Positions 8,164 to 16,638 of a stretch of DNA of 40,557 bases are shown piece by piece. The stretch's first letter is position 1, and each line of letters begins with the position of its first letter. Below the pieces are notes generated by a model. The model worked only from the letters and a program-made list of their open reading frames with translations, was not told the origin of the DNA and ran no database searches. A program made the translations under genes and the position numbers. This DNA comes from an uncultured Bacteroidia bacterium (GTDB taxonomy: Bacteria; Bacteroidota; Bacteroidia; Bacteroidales; UBA932). The stretch covers positions 1 to 40,557 of the forward strand of contig CACZUR010000021.1 of NCBI GenBank assembly GCA_902784435.1. Reading direction: 5' to 3'.

Positions 8164-11076
8164 TTATCTGAGCATGTTATCCATATAGGAATCCGACTTC
8201 TTGTAGCGGAGCAGGTCTGCCAGGGCCGAAGCATTGGCGGCGATGCGGAAACTGTAGCTCTTCCACTGGCCCATCGGCACCCAGCTGACGGCGATGTTGA
8301 AGCAGTGCAGGTCGTAGGTGGCGCTGATCTGGGTGGTGGTGATGCGCATGGCCATGATGTCGAAGCCGGAAGTGGCCTGGATGCTCATGCGCGGGGTGAG
8401 TTTGATGTTTCCGCTCATGTTCACCGTCTGGGTAAAGCGCTTGTTGGTAACCAGTTCCTGGGTGGCCTGCTGGTATGAGTAACTCTTGGCATAGCTGAAC
8501 GAGTAACTCAGGTTCAGGGACCAGGGCGCATTGGGATTCATATAGTAGACATAGCCGCCGGGGATATATTCTCCGGTAATGGGATGGTAGTAGATGCGCT
8601 GGTAGGAATTGGCATCGCTGTTGTTGCCCGAGCCGCCGTCGCGCCTGCCGTCGTTTCCGTCGATGGCACCCTTCCCGTTCCAGGAAATGGAGGCCGACAC
8701 GGATGCGTTGGTCAGGCGGGCGGGAATGCCCGTCTTCACGATGTTGAACTGGTTGATTTTGCGGCCTCGCTCGTCGATGGCGTAAGGGTCGAAGTTCAGG
8801 TTCCCGCTGATATTCAGTTTGTTAAGCAGGTTGGTAGAGGCCGATATACCAATGTTCTGCATGCGCAGCGAGTCGGCCAGGAAGTTGTAGCTGGTGTTGA
8901 TGCTTAACTGGTCCAGGATTTTTACCTTCTTGGAACCGGTGCCGGTGGTATCCCGGATGTCCCGCACCTTGGCCTCCAGGTTGTTGCCGATGTTGACGGA
9001 CATGGTGCCGCTTTTTCCGCGGCCGGGCGGCGAGGCCGTATTGTGGTGGCCGGAGATACTGTATATATTATACCAGGTTTCTGCGTGATAGGTGCCGCGC
9101 TTGTCGTAATACGGCTCCAGGGTGCGCCAGCCGTTGAATCCCGTTCCCTTCTCCGGCGAAAAACTCAGGGAGATGGACGGGGTGATCACATGCCGGATGG
9201 CCTGTATCTTGCGGTGCTTGCCGAAGTTGAACATGCCATAGATACGCGTAGACATGGACATGCTGCCGGAATAAGTGTGCGTGGCCCCGAATCCGTTGAA
9301 AGCAGTTCCGGGATCCGACACCACTTTCTGGGCCATGACTTCCTGCCCCTCCTTGTCCGTGACCATGACGGGGTTGCCGTCGGCGTCCACTTCCGGCACC
9401 AGGTACTGGCTGCCCTTGGAGAACATCCAGTTCATGCCGTAGTTCACGCTGGGCGTCACGTTCAGGTATTTGAACAGCGTAAAGTTGGGCAGGCCGATCT
9501 GGAAAGTATGCGTCATGCCGTTGGTGAGCCGCTGCATGGCTTTTACGGCCAGCGAGTCTCCGAATTCCTTCACGCGGTAGGTCTGCCCGTTGGCATTGAC
9601 ATCCGTCACGTAGTTGCCGTTGGCGTCCATCACAAAGTCCTGCATGTCTCGCATCTTGAAATTGATGCGGTTCTGCAGGGATGTACTGTAGCCGAAGGAA
9701 ATCTTTTCCCAGGGCTTTTCCTTTCCTACGCGGTTCTTTTGCTTGAAGGGGTAGAATCGCGTGACGGAGAAGGTGACGTTGGGCAGGGTGATGGAATAGC
9801 TGGAGTCCCGGGAGTTCTGGTTGTGCAGGGCGTTCACGCTCAAGTTGAATTTCCCGTTCCAGTTGTGGGAATAGGAAATGGAAGAGGAAATCTGGTTTTG
9901 CTGGGCTTCCGTGACCGAGCGCGAGTTGTATTTGCTGTTGGACGGGCTGGAGAAGTTCACCGACGCGCTGAACGAGGTTCCGGGATGGGCCTTGGAGTCC
10001 TGCGAGTGGGACCAGCGGAAGCCGAAGTTCTTGGTTTGCACGAAGTCCGTGCTGCCCTTTTCGCCGGCCTGGTCGTTGGAATAGGAGAAGGACAGGTTGC
10101 CGTTGAACTTGTAATTGACCTTATAGCGGGAGTTCAGGTCTACGGACCAGGATCCCAGCGTATAGTAAGAGCCCGTGAGCGAAATGTCAAAGTATTCGCC
10201 GATGACAAAGTACAGGCCGCCGTCGCGGATGTAGAAGCCGCGTGCCTGCTCTTCGCCGAAGGTGGGCATGAGCATGCCCGTGGCGCGGGTGGGCTTCTTG
10301 GGCACGAAACCGAAGGGCAGGCCGATGGGGATGGGCACGCCCGCCACTACGGGCCACGCCGGGCCGAAAACGGTTTTCTGCGAGGGCTGGGTAATGACTT
10401 TGGCCATGGAAAGCTTGAGGTAATAGTGGGGCTCTTCCAGGTCGCAGACGGTATAGATGCCCTGCGTCAGGTTGATGGACTTGTCCGGCATCATCATGAT
10501 GTTCTTGCCCTGCAGGAGGCCGTCTTCCTCCTTGGTGATCATGTTGGTGATACGGGCCTTCTTGGTGTCGAAGTTGTATCTTAACTCGTCCATCTTGTAG
10601 TTCTGGCCGGCTTCGGTCATCTCCGGCAGGCCGGTCATCTCTCCGGTGGCGGGGTCTTTGCGGCCGGTGGCGAATACGGTATTGGTTTTCATATCGTATT
10701 CTATATAATCGGCCGTCAGTTTCATGTCCTGGTAGGTGACGGTGGCGCCGCCGTAATAGTAAATCTTGCGGTTTCCGTCAGAGAAGTCCGTGATGATGGA
10801 ATCCTTGGCCGTGGTGAAGGCCGGGCGCTCCAGGGAACTCTTGTTGAGCATGTCCAGGGAATCCCGGCGGGCCATGGCGATGGAGTCTGCGCGGTGGAGG
10901 GAATCTGTCCGGAAACGGGCCAGGCTGTCCGGCAGGGGAGGCGTGGCGGAAGTATCGGCCTGAAAGTTGCTAACAGTATCCGGGAGCTGACGGAAACGAC
11001 GGGCATGTGCGCCCGGCCCGAACAGGCCGATGCATGCCGCCGCCAGCACCAGATATTGTAAAAACTTCCTTGCCAT
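8164..11076 (-). CDS. lptD: LPS-assembly protein LptD (OstA-like, Bacteroidota type)
   Basis: A 970-aa outer-membrane protein expected to insert lipopolysaccharide into the outer leaflet. It has a signal peptide (hydrophobic core within residues 4-24, ending near HARR). A serine/aspartate-rich linker (about 30-90) is followed by an OstA/LptA-like beta-jellyroll (about 95-230: KIYYYGGATVTYQDMKLTADYIEYD). A long C-terminal beta-barrel is rich in alternating aromatic and polar strands. The conserved stretch PIPIGLPFGFVPKKPTRATG marks the barrel start. The length is normal for Bacteroidota LptD. Its promoter faces the amidase promoter. Confidence 0.85.
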   Translation of the reverse strand: MARKFLQYLVLAAACIGLFGPGAHARRFRQLPDTVSNFQADTSATPPLPDSLARFRTDSLHRADSIAMARRDSLDMLNKSSLERPAFTTAKDSIITDFSDGNRKIYYYGGATVTYQDMKLTADYIEYDMKTNTVFATGRKDPATGEMTGLPEMTEAGQNYKMDELRYNFDTKKARITNMITKEEDGLLQGKNIMMMPDKSINLTQGIYTVCDLEEPHYYLKLSMAKVITQPSQKTVFGPAWPVVAGVPIPIGLPFGFVPKKPTRATGMLMPTFGEEQARGFYIRDGGLYFVIGEYFDISLTGSYYTLGSWSVDLNSRYKVNYKFNGNLSFSYSNDQAGEKGSTDFVQTKNFGFRWSHSQDSKAHPGTSFSASVNFSSPSNSKYNSRSVTEAQQNQISSSISYSHNWNGKFNLSVNALHNQNSRDSSYSITLPNVTFSVTRFYPFKQKNRVGKEKPWEKISFGYSTSLQNRINFKMRDMQDFVMDANGNYVTDVNANGQTYRVKEFGDSLAVKAMQRLTNGMTHTFQIGLPNFTLFKYLNVTPSVNYGMNWMFSKGSQYLVPEVDADGNPVMVTDKEGQEVMAQKVVSDPGTAFNGFGATHTYSGSMSMSTRIYGMFNFGKHRKIQAIRHVITPSISLSFSPEKGTGFNGWRTLEPYYDKRGTYHAETWYNIYSISGHHNTASPPGRGKSGTMSVNIGNNLEAKVRDIRDTTGTGSKKVKILDQLSINTSYNFLADSLRMQNIGISASTNLLNKLNISGNLNFDPYAIDERGRKINQFNIVKTGIPARLTNASVSASISWNGKGAIDGNDGRRDGGSGNNSDANSYQRIYYHPITGEYIPGGYVYYMNPNAPWSLNLSYSFSYAKSYSYQQATQELVTNKRFTQTVNMSGNIKLTPRMSIQATSGFDIMAMRITTTQISATYDLHCFNIAVSWVPMGQWKSYSFRIAANASALADLLRYKKSDSYMDNMLR

Positions 11077-11098
11077 TTGCTATTTTTTGCTAAATTTG
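11070..11098 (+). promoter_or_regulatory. Promoter of the SPOR-tailed amidase
   Basis: TTG at 11070-11072 and TAAATTTG at 11091-11098 have an 18-bp spacer, slightly short. RNA would start near 11104, about 50 nt before the ATG at 11157. The upstream element overlaps the lptD start codon. Confidence 0.5.
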
Positions 11099-11114
11099 CG
11101 CAAAATATAAGGTA

Positions 11115-11145
11115 CAAAAGTAATCTTTATTCCACAATTTTCAAA
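11115..11145 (-). promoter_or_regulatory. lptD promoter
   Basis: On the minus strand, TTTG at 11145-11142 and TACTTTTG at 11122-11115 have a 19-bp spacer. RNA would start near 11109, about 33 nt before the lptD ATG. It points at the oppositely oriented amidase promoter at 11070-11098. Confidence 0.6.
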
Positions 11146-11156
11146 ACTCCAGGGCT

Positions 11157-12311
11157 ATGAAACCGTATTTCCGCCTCCTTCTCTGCTTCCTTGCCGTGGC
11201 CTCTGCTGCAATCCCCGTGCCCGCACGGGCCCAATCGGCCTCCCAGGAGCATCTGCGGTTGCGTACGGTGGTTATAGACCCCGGTCACGGCGGCAAGGAT
11301 GCCGGCTGTGTGAGCCGGGACAAGAAAACCTACGAGAAAAATATCACCCTGGACATCGGCAAGCGCCTGTCGCAGAAGATATCGGCCGCCTATAAGGATG
11401 TAACGGTGAAGATGACGCGCTCGGACGACACCTTCGTAGAACTGGAAAACCGCGCGGTCACGGCCAACAAGGCCAATGCCAACCTGTTCATTTCCATCCA
11501 CGTGAATGCCGTGGAAAAGGGAACCACCGCCAACGGTTATTCCATCCACGTGCTGGGGCAGTCGCAGCGCGCCGGAAACGACCTCTATTCCAAGAACCTG
11601 GACCTGGTAAAAAGGGAGAACTCCGTGATCATGCTGGAAGACAATTACCAGACCAAATACCAGGGCTTCGACCCCAACGACCCCCAGTCTTCCATCATCT
11701 TTTCCCTGATGCAGAACGCCCATCTTACGGCCAGCCTCACGTTTGCCGACGATGTGGCGCAGGCCATGTCCGCGAATCCCGTGATCAAGCACAACCGGGG
11801 CGTGTCGCAGGATCCGTTCTGGGTGCTCTGGCGCACGGCCATGCCCGCCGTGCTCATAGAAGTGGGCTTCATGACCAATCCCGACGATCTGGCCACCATG
11901 CGTTCGGAAAAGGGCCGGGAAGGCATCGCAGAGAATATTTTCCAGGCTTTCAAGACTTTTAAGGCCCGCTACGATGGCTCCATGACCGTGGAGGACAAGC
12001 CAGCCGCCCAACCTGCCCCTCAACCGGCCGCCCAGCCGGCTAAGGAGGAACCCAAGCCGGAGGTGAAGAAGCAGGATGGTATCCTGTATGGCATCCAGAT
12101 CCTGGCATCGGCCAAGCCCATGCCCCAGGGAGATCCTTTCTTTCACGGATACAAGCCCATGGAGGTAAAGGCCGGCAAGTATTATAAATATATTGTATGC
12201 ACGGATTCTTCGCTGAAAAAAGTCCGCGCCAATTATTCCAAAGTACAGAACGTTTTCAAAGACGCCTACCTCGTTAAAATCGTGGATGGAGCCACGGCTC
12301 CCGTTCACTGA
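11157..12311 (+). CDS. N-acetylmuramoyl-L-alanine amidase with C-terminal SPOR-like domain
   Basis: A 384-aa secreted zinc amidase (Amidase_3) that separates peptide from glycan in peptidoglycan, probably during cell separation. Residues 1-26 are a signal peptide ending ARAQ. Catalytic motifs are VVIDPGHGGKDAG (about 38-50), SIHVNA (about 118-123) and the glutamate-containing EVGFMTNPDDL (about 239-249). A proline/alanine linker with PAAQPA repeats (about 280-300) leads to a C-terminal domain (YGIQILASAKP to the end) that looks like an SPOR domain, which binds denuded septal glycan. It is complete, unlike the truncated amidase at 2638. It is transcribed away from lptD and could be called an AmiC-like protein. 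Confidence 0.9.
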   Translation: MKPYFRLLLCFLAVASAAIPVPARAQSASQEHLRLRTVVIDPGHGGKDAGCVSRDKKTYEKNITLDIGKRLSQKISAAYKDVTVKMTRSDDTFVELENRAVTANKANANLFISIHVNAVEKGTTANGYSIHVLGQSQRAGNDLYSKNLDLVKRENSVIMLEDNYQTKYQGFDPNDPQSSIIFSLMQNAHLTASLTFADDVAQAMSANPVIKHNRGVSQDPFWVLWRTAMPAVLIEVGFMTNPDDLATMRSEKGREGIAENIFQAFKTFKARYDGSMTVEDKPAAQPAPQPAAQPAKEEPKPEVKKQDGILYGIQILASAKPMPQGDPFFHGYKPMEVKAGKYYKYIVCTDSSLKKVRANYSKVQNVFKDAYLVKIVDGATAPVH

Positions 12312-12344
12312 TTTTTCGCGCTTGCAGGGGGCTGTATGCTTGCT

Positions 12345-12415
12345 AAATCCTTATCTGGCTTATTTTGAATCACTCAAAATAAGATATTGTGTTAACGCAC
12401 TTTTATAAAGGATTT
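12345..12415. repeat. Nested inverted repeats upstream of dnaA
   Basis: A perfect 10-bp inverted repeat (cttattttga, 12359-12368, with tcaaaataag, 12374-12383, 5-nt spacer) lies inside an outer 8-bp one (aaatcctt 12345-12352 with aaggattt 12408-12415). No T-run follows, so it is not a typical terminator. It lies in the 288-bp AT-rich gap before dnaA. Confidence 0.65.
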
Positions 12416-12543
12416 AAAAACGTAACAAATTGAAAATCAGCGCGTCCGAAAAATGGCTGTTTTGGGAGGCTGCAGGAATAATATAAAAATTAATTTTTTT
12501 AAAAGCAAGCGAAAATTGTCTTTTTTATAAAAAACTTTTCCCC

Positions 12544-12551
12544 CATCTTTG
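12544..12551 (+). promoter_or_regulatory. Probable dnaA promoter -7 element
   Basis: CATCTTTG differs from TAnnTTTG at one position. It lies about 50 bp before the dnaA ATG. I see no good TTG element 19-20 bp upstream, so the call rests on this element and its position. Confidence 0.4.
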
Positions 12552-12599
12552 CATTCCAAAACGCTACAAACTAAGTCGGCATTGTAAGTATTATCCGGT

Positions 12600-14027
12600 A
12601 TGACAGACCAGGAAAGACATATTGCGGTATGGAATAGCTGTCTGCAGATCATTGGCAACAACATTGATCCGCAGCAGTTCAATACCTGGTTCAAGCTCAT
12701 CCGGCCGGTGTCGCTGGACGGGGCCAAGCTCACGGTAGAGGTCCCCTCGGATTTCTTCCGCGAATACATCGAGAGTGCCTATAAGGATCTTCTCCGCCTG
12801 ACCATCCGCCGCGCCATCGGGGCCGATGCCCAGCTGTTCTACCTGGTACGTCCGGTCCAGAACCACGAGGGAATGGTGTTGCCGGCCACCAAGAGCGCTG
12901 CGCCCAGCAACAATCCCGTTTCCATTCCCACCTACCAGCCCTCCGGCGCCCCCAGTCCCTTCGTGTTCCCGGGCACCACGCGCGTGAAGATCAATCCGCG
13001 CCTGAATCCGGTGTACTGCTTCGGCAACCTGGTGGAAGGGGAGTGCAACAAACTGGGCGTAAACGCCGGGGAAAGTATTTCCCAGGCGCCGGGCCAGACT
13101 CCTTTCAACCCCCTGTTCCTGTTCGGCGGCCCCGGTCTGGGCAAGACGCACATCGCACAGGCTATCGGCATCGATGTCAAGGAGCGCTTCCCGGACAAGG
13201 TGGTGCTTTACGTCACGGGCAACGAGTTCAAGACGCAGTATATGGATGCCGTGAAGGGCAACCGTATCGTAGACTTCCTGGCTTTCTATCAGCGGATAGA
13301 CGTGCTCATCGTGGACGATATCCAGGACCTGCAGGGCCAGGCCTCGCAGAATGCCTTCTTCAATGTGTTCAACCACCTGCACCAGATGGGCAAACAGCTC
13401 ATTTTCACCAGTGACCGTGCGCCCGTAGACCTGCAGAATTTCGAAGAAAGGCTGCTGTCCCGCTTCAAGTGGGGCCTTTCGGTGGAACTCTCCCGCCCGG
13501 ACTACACAACCCGCCTGGAAATGCTGCGTGCCCGCGCCGCCCGCGAAGGCGTGGCCCTGAGTGAGGAAGTGCTCACTTTCCTGGCCGCCCGCATCAAGAC
13601 TAATTTCCGCGAACTGGAAGGTACGCTCACCTCGCTGGTGGCCTATGCCACGCTGGGCCATCGCAACATAGACGTGGAACTGGCCCAGAGCGTAACCGGC
13701 AAGATCGTAGGGGTGCAGGACACGGAGGTGAACATCGACCTGATCCTGCACACTGTGTGCGAGTATTTCAACATCACGCGGGACATGATGCTTTCCAAGA
13801 GCCGCAAGCGCAACATCGTACAGGCCCGCCAGATTGCCATGTACGAGTGCCGCAACCTCATTTCCAACTGTTCCCTGAGCACCATCGGCTCGGAGCTGGG
13901 CGGCAAGGACCACGCTACGGTGCTCCACGCCTGCAATACCGTCCAGGATCTCATGTCCACGGACAAACTGTTCCGCCAGTGGGTAGAGGACATCGAGAGA
14001 ATGGTGGTGGTTCCGGTAGAATTGTAA
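12600..14027 (+). CDS. dnaA: Chromosomal replication initiator DnaA
   Basis: A 475-aa AAA+ initiator that binds DnaA boxes at the origin and melts it. Domain I (about 1-85) begins with the usual WNxCLxII...NTWF pattern. A short proline-rich linker covers 95-125. The ATPase domain has Walker A GGPGLGKTH (176-184) and Walker B VLIVDDIQ (235-242). The DNA-binding domain IV ends with the signature IGSELGGKDHATVLHAC. The ATG at 12600 gives a normal domain I. The 288-bp gap upstream is AT-rich with inverted repeats but lacks clear TTATCCACA boxes, so the origin need not lie here. Confidence 0.97.
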   Translation: MTDQERHIAVWNSCLQIIGNNIDPQQFNTWFKLIRPVSLDGAKLTVEVPSDFFREYIESAYKDLLRLTIRRAIGADAQLFYLVRPVQNHEGMVLPATKSAAPSNNPVSIPTYQPSGAPSPFVFPGTTRVKINPRLNPVYCFGNLVEGECNKLGVNAGESISQAPGQTPFNPLFLFGGPGLGKTHIAQAIGIDVKERFPDKVVLYVTGNEFKTQYMDAVKGNRIVDFLAFYQRIDVLIVDDIQDLQGQASQNAFFNVFNHLHQMGKQLIFTSDRAPVDLQNFEERLLSRFKWGLSVELSRPDYTTRLEMLRARAAREGVALSEEVLTFLAARIKTNFRELEGTLTSLVAYATLGHRNIDVELAQSVTGKIVGVQDTEVNIDLILHTVCEYFNITRDMMLSKSRKRNIVQARQIAMYECRNLISNCSLSTIGSELGGKDHATVLHACNTVQDLMSTDKLFRQWVEDIERMVVVPVEL

Positions 14028-14058
14028 TTGGAAATCCCCCGATAAATTTCTATATTTG
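14028..14058 (+). promoter_or_regulatory. pepD-rpe promoter
   Basis: TTG (14028-14030) and TATATTTG (14051-14058) are 20 bp apart, an exact match to the Bacteroidota consensus. The predicted RNA start (about 14064) lies downstream of a GTG at 14061, which decides for the ATG at 14082 as the pepD start. Confidence 0.75.
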
Positions 14059-14081
14059 GTGTGTTAAATACCCAACACACC

Positions 14082-15509
14082 ATGGATTCTGCATCTGTAC
14101 TCAAATTCTTTCAGGAAATTACCTGTATCCCGCGCGAGTCGGGCCACGAGGAAAAGATAGGCCGATATCTGCAGGATTTCGCTGCTCAGCGCAAACTGGG
14201 CTGCAAGACGGATAAGACCGGTAATGTGCTCATTGTCAAGGAGGCATCGGCAGGCAAGGAAAAGGTGCCTACGCTGGTGCTGCAGGCACACCAGGATATG
14301 GTCTGCGAGAAAAACGCAGGCTTCGATTTCGACTTCAATACCCAGCCCATTCCCTATGTGGTGGAAGACGGCTGGATGATAGCCAAGGATACTACGCTGG
14401 GCGCAGATGACGGAATCGGCATCGCCGCCTGCCTGGCCCTGCTGGACAGCCCGCTCCCCATGGGCCGGCTGGAATGCCTGTTCACCATTTCGGAAGAAAC
14501 GGGCATGGACGGAGCCTTCGGCCTGGAGCCGGGCTTCTTCGAGGGAAAGACGCTCATCAACCTGGACTCCGAAGACGAGGGCCAGCTGTTCGTGGGCTGT
14601 GCCGGCGGCAAGGAAAGCTATGCCCGCTACGCATTCTCCCGTGAACCGCTCCGAAAAGGATATAAGATTCTGAAAATCAGAATTTTCGGTGGTATCGGCG
14701 GGCACAGCGGCGACGACATCAACAAAGAGCGGATGAACGCCCTCAAGCAGTTGGTGCGCTTCCTCTACACGGAGTTGCAGTACGACTATCAGCTCATTTC
14801 CATCGAGGGCGGCAACAAGCACAACGCCATTTGCCGGGAGGCTTATGCCCTCATCGCCGTCCCCGAAGACGAAGTGCAGGACATGATAGAGGACGTGAAG
14901 GCCTTTAACCAACTTCTGCAGGCGGAATTCGCAACCAGCGACCCGCAGGTGCAGGCATCGGCAGAAGCCGCGACAAGCACCCTGCAGCCCATCGAGGAAG
15001 GGGACGCCGCTGCCATCATCGCCACCCTGCTGGCCATCCCGCATGGTGTCCAGGCCATGTCCATGGACATTCCCGGCCTGGTGCAGACATCCACCAATAT
15101 GGCCGCGGTCCATACCCTGGAGAAAGAACTCACCGTCCTTTGCTCGCACCGCAGTTCCGTGGTGTCGGAGCTCAGCGCCATCGCGGAAAAACTGGAAGCC
15201 GTGTGCTTCCTGGGCGGTTTTGACGTGGAACACAGGGGAGATTATCCCGGCTGGAAACCCAACCTGCAGTCGCATGTGCTGGAGGTTTCCCGCAAGTCTT
15301 ACGTAAAGCTTTTCGGTCACGAGCCGGAAGTAAAAGCCATTCATGCGGGCCTGGAGTGCGGCCTGTTCCTGGAAAAGTTCCCGGACCTGGACATGATTTC
15401 CTTCGGCCCCACCCTCCGCGGGGTGCACGCGCCCGGCGAAAAGCTGGAACTCGCTTCCCTGGACAAATTTGTGGCCCATCTGAACGACGTTGTCCTTAAC
15501 TTCGAATAA
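14082..15509 (+). CDS. pepD: Aminoacyl-histidine dipeptidase PepD (M20C)
   Basis: A 475-aa cytosolic zinc dipeptidase that hydrolyses Xaa-His and related dipeptides such as carnosine. Zinc-site motifs are visible: LVLQAHQDMVCEK (His and Asp), the bridging aspartate in GADDGIGIA, the catalytic glutamate pair in ISEETGMDG, and further ligands in NLDSEDEG and toward the C-terminus (IHAGLECGLF). Length is normal for bacterial PepD. rpe follows after 3 bp, so the two share a transcript, although their functions are unrelated as far as I know. Confidence 0.93.
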   Translation: MDSASVLKFFQEITCIPRESGHEEKIGRYLQDFAAQRKLGCKTDKTGNVLIVKEASAGKEKVPTLVLQAHQDMVCEKNAGFDFDFNTQPIPYVVEDGWMIAKDTTLGADDGIGIAACLALLDSPLPMGRLECLFTISEETGMDGAFGLEPGFFEGKTLINLDSEDEGQLFVGCAGGKESYARYAFSREPLRKGYKILKIRIFGGIGGHSGDDINKERMNALKQLVRFLYTELQYDYQLISIEGGNKHNAICREAYALIAVPEDEVQDMIEDVKAFNQLLQAEFATSDPQVQASAEAATSTLQPIEEGDAAAIIATLLAIPHGVQAMSMDIPGLVQTSTNMAAVHTLEKELTVLCSHRSSVVSELSAIAEKLEAVCFLGGFDVEHRGDYPGWKPNLQSHVLEVSRKSYVKLFGHEPEVKAIHAGLECGLFLEKFPDLDMISFGPTLRGVHAPGEKLELASLDKFVAHLNDVVLNFE

Positions 15510-15512
15510 GCG

Positions 15513-16166
15513 ATGGTAATGGTACAGATTGCCCCTTCCATCCTGGCGGCCGATTTCCTGCACCTGGAAAAGGATGTGGAAACGGTGAACGCCTATGCCG
15601 ACATCTTCCATCTGGATATCATGGACGGCACCTTTGTGCCCAACATCTCCTTCGGCTTCCCGGTGGTGGAAGCCATCGCCCGGAAAGCGGAAAAACCCCT
15701 GGACGTGCACCTGATGATCGTACATCCGGAAAAATACGTGGAGCGCTTTGCCCAGGCGGGCGCGGCCATGATCAGTTTCCACTATGAGGCTGCCCGGGAG
15801 CAGACGGCCGCCATCCTGGAGCAGATTCGGTCTCTGGGCGTGAAAGCCGGTCTGGTCATCAACCCGGACTGCCCGGTGCAGGAGATTTTTCCTTATCTGG
15901 GGCAGGTGGATTTCGTGCTCCTGATGAGCGTATTTGCCGGTTTCGGCGGGCAGAAATTCATTCCGGAAAGCCTGGAGCGCATCCGTGCGGTGCGTGCACA
16001 GCTGGATTTGCTGGGGCACCCGGAGGTCCCCATCGAAGTGGACGGCGGGATCGGCCCGGCCAATGCCGCAGCCGTGGTGGCGGCCGGCGCTTCCATCCTG
16101 GTGGCGGGCAGTTCCGTGTTCAAGGCCCCGTCGCCCGCAGAAGCCATCGCCCGGATGCGCGGATAA
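15513..16166 (+). CDS. rpe: Ribulose-phosphate 3-epimerase
   Basis: A 217-aa TIM-barrel enzyme that interconverts ribulose 5-phosphate and xylulose 5-phosphate in the pentose phosphate pathway. Family landmarks are IAPSILAADF near the start, FHLDIMDGTFVPNISFG (metal-binding Asp and the following active-site loop), LDVHLMI, VFAGFGGQKFIP and the phosphate-binding VDGGIGP...VAGSSVFK. A second ATG two codons in (15519) is an equally good start. A hairpin terminator follows directly. Confidence 0.95.
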   Translation: MVMVQIAPSILAADFLHLEKDVETVNAYADIFHLDIMDGTFVPNISFGFPVVEAIARKAEKPLDVHLMIVHPEKYVERFAQAGAAMISFHYEAAREQTAAILEQIRSLGVKAGLVINPDCPVQEIFPYLGQVDFVLLMSVFAGFGGQKFIPESLERIRAVRAQLDLLGHPEVPIEVDGGIGPANAAAVVAAGASILVAGSSVFKAPSPAEAIARMRG

Positions 16167-16189
16167 TCGTTTCCCTGCCAATTTGTCAG

Positions 16190-16224
16190 TAAAGCCACGG
16201 CACTTGCCAGTGGCTTTATTTTTG
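16190..16224 (+). terminator. Terminator of pepD-rpe
   Basis: A perfect stem taaagccac (16190-16198) with gtggcttta (16210-16218), which may extend through ggc/gcc pairs in the loop, followed by a T-rich tail to 16224. It overlaps the upstream element of the rsfS promoter. Confidence 0.75.
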
Positions 16225-16234
16225 ATTATATTTG
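16204..16234 (+). promoter_or_regulatory. rsfS-ftsH-cdsA-psd promoter
   Basis: TTG at 16204-16206 and TATATTTG at 16227-16234, 20 bp apart. The predicted RNA start near 16240 leaves a leader of about 18 nt. The TTG lies in the loop of the preceding terminator hairpin. Confidence 0.75.
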
Positions 16235-16257
16235 TGTGGTTAATTCAAAAGTTATAT

Positions 16258-16638
16258 ATGATTACACACGATCTTCGGCTCATCGCCGATGCTATCATGG
16301 ACAAGAAAGGACAAAACGTCGTTTCCCTGGACCTTCGCAAGATAGACGGTGCCATCACGGATTTCTTTGTGGTGTGCAGCGGCTCCAACACCACCCAGGT
16401 GGGGGCCATCGCAGACAATATCGCAGAAAAGATGAAGGAGGAGGGCCATACGCTGTACCGTTCCCAGGGAGAAGGCAACAATTTCTGGATCATCCAGGAC
16501 TATGGCAATATCGTGGTGCACGTTTTCCTGCAGGAGTACCGGGAATTCTATCGGCTGGAGGATCTCTGGGCCGATGTCCCCCGCAAAGAGTACAAGGAAC
16601 GCAAGGCAAAACCCGCCGCAACCAAAACGGAAGACTAA
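16258..16638 (+). CDS. rsfS: Ribosome silencing factor RsfS (Iojap family)
   Basis: A 126-aa protein that binds ribosomal protein uL14 and keeps the subunits apart when nutrients are low. The family core is clear: KKGQNVVSLDLRKIDGAITDFFVVCSGSN, then YRSQGEGNNFWIIQDYGNIVVHVFLQEYREFYRLEDLW. The C-terminus is a short lysine-rich tail. The ATG at 16258 sits just after a good promoter; longer upstream frames run through the rpe terminator and are not credible. The stop codon abuts the ftsH ATG. Its pairing with ftsH puts ribosome silencing and protein quality control on one transcript. Confidence 0.95.
   Translation: MITHDLRLIADAIMDKKGQNVVSLDLRKIDGAITDFFVVCSGSNTTQVGAIADNIAEKMKEEGHTLYRSQGEGNNFWIIQDYGNIVVHVFLQEYREFYRLEDLWADVPRKEYKERKAKPAATKTED

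Noticed and set aside
9043-10584. 513-codon plus-strand frame opposite lptD
   Set aside because: Antisense shadow of a well-supported outer-membrane protein gene; no protein family recognisable.
12312-12599. Chromosomal origin in front of dnaA
   Set aside because: No TTATCCACA-type boxes; AT-richness and inverted repeats alone are not enough.
14064-16181. 705-codon minus-strand frame opposite pepD and rpe
   Set aside because: It spans two real genes, and both real proteins are complete with catalytic motifs.
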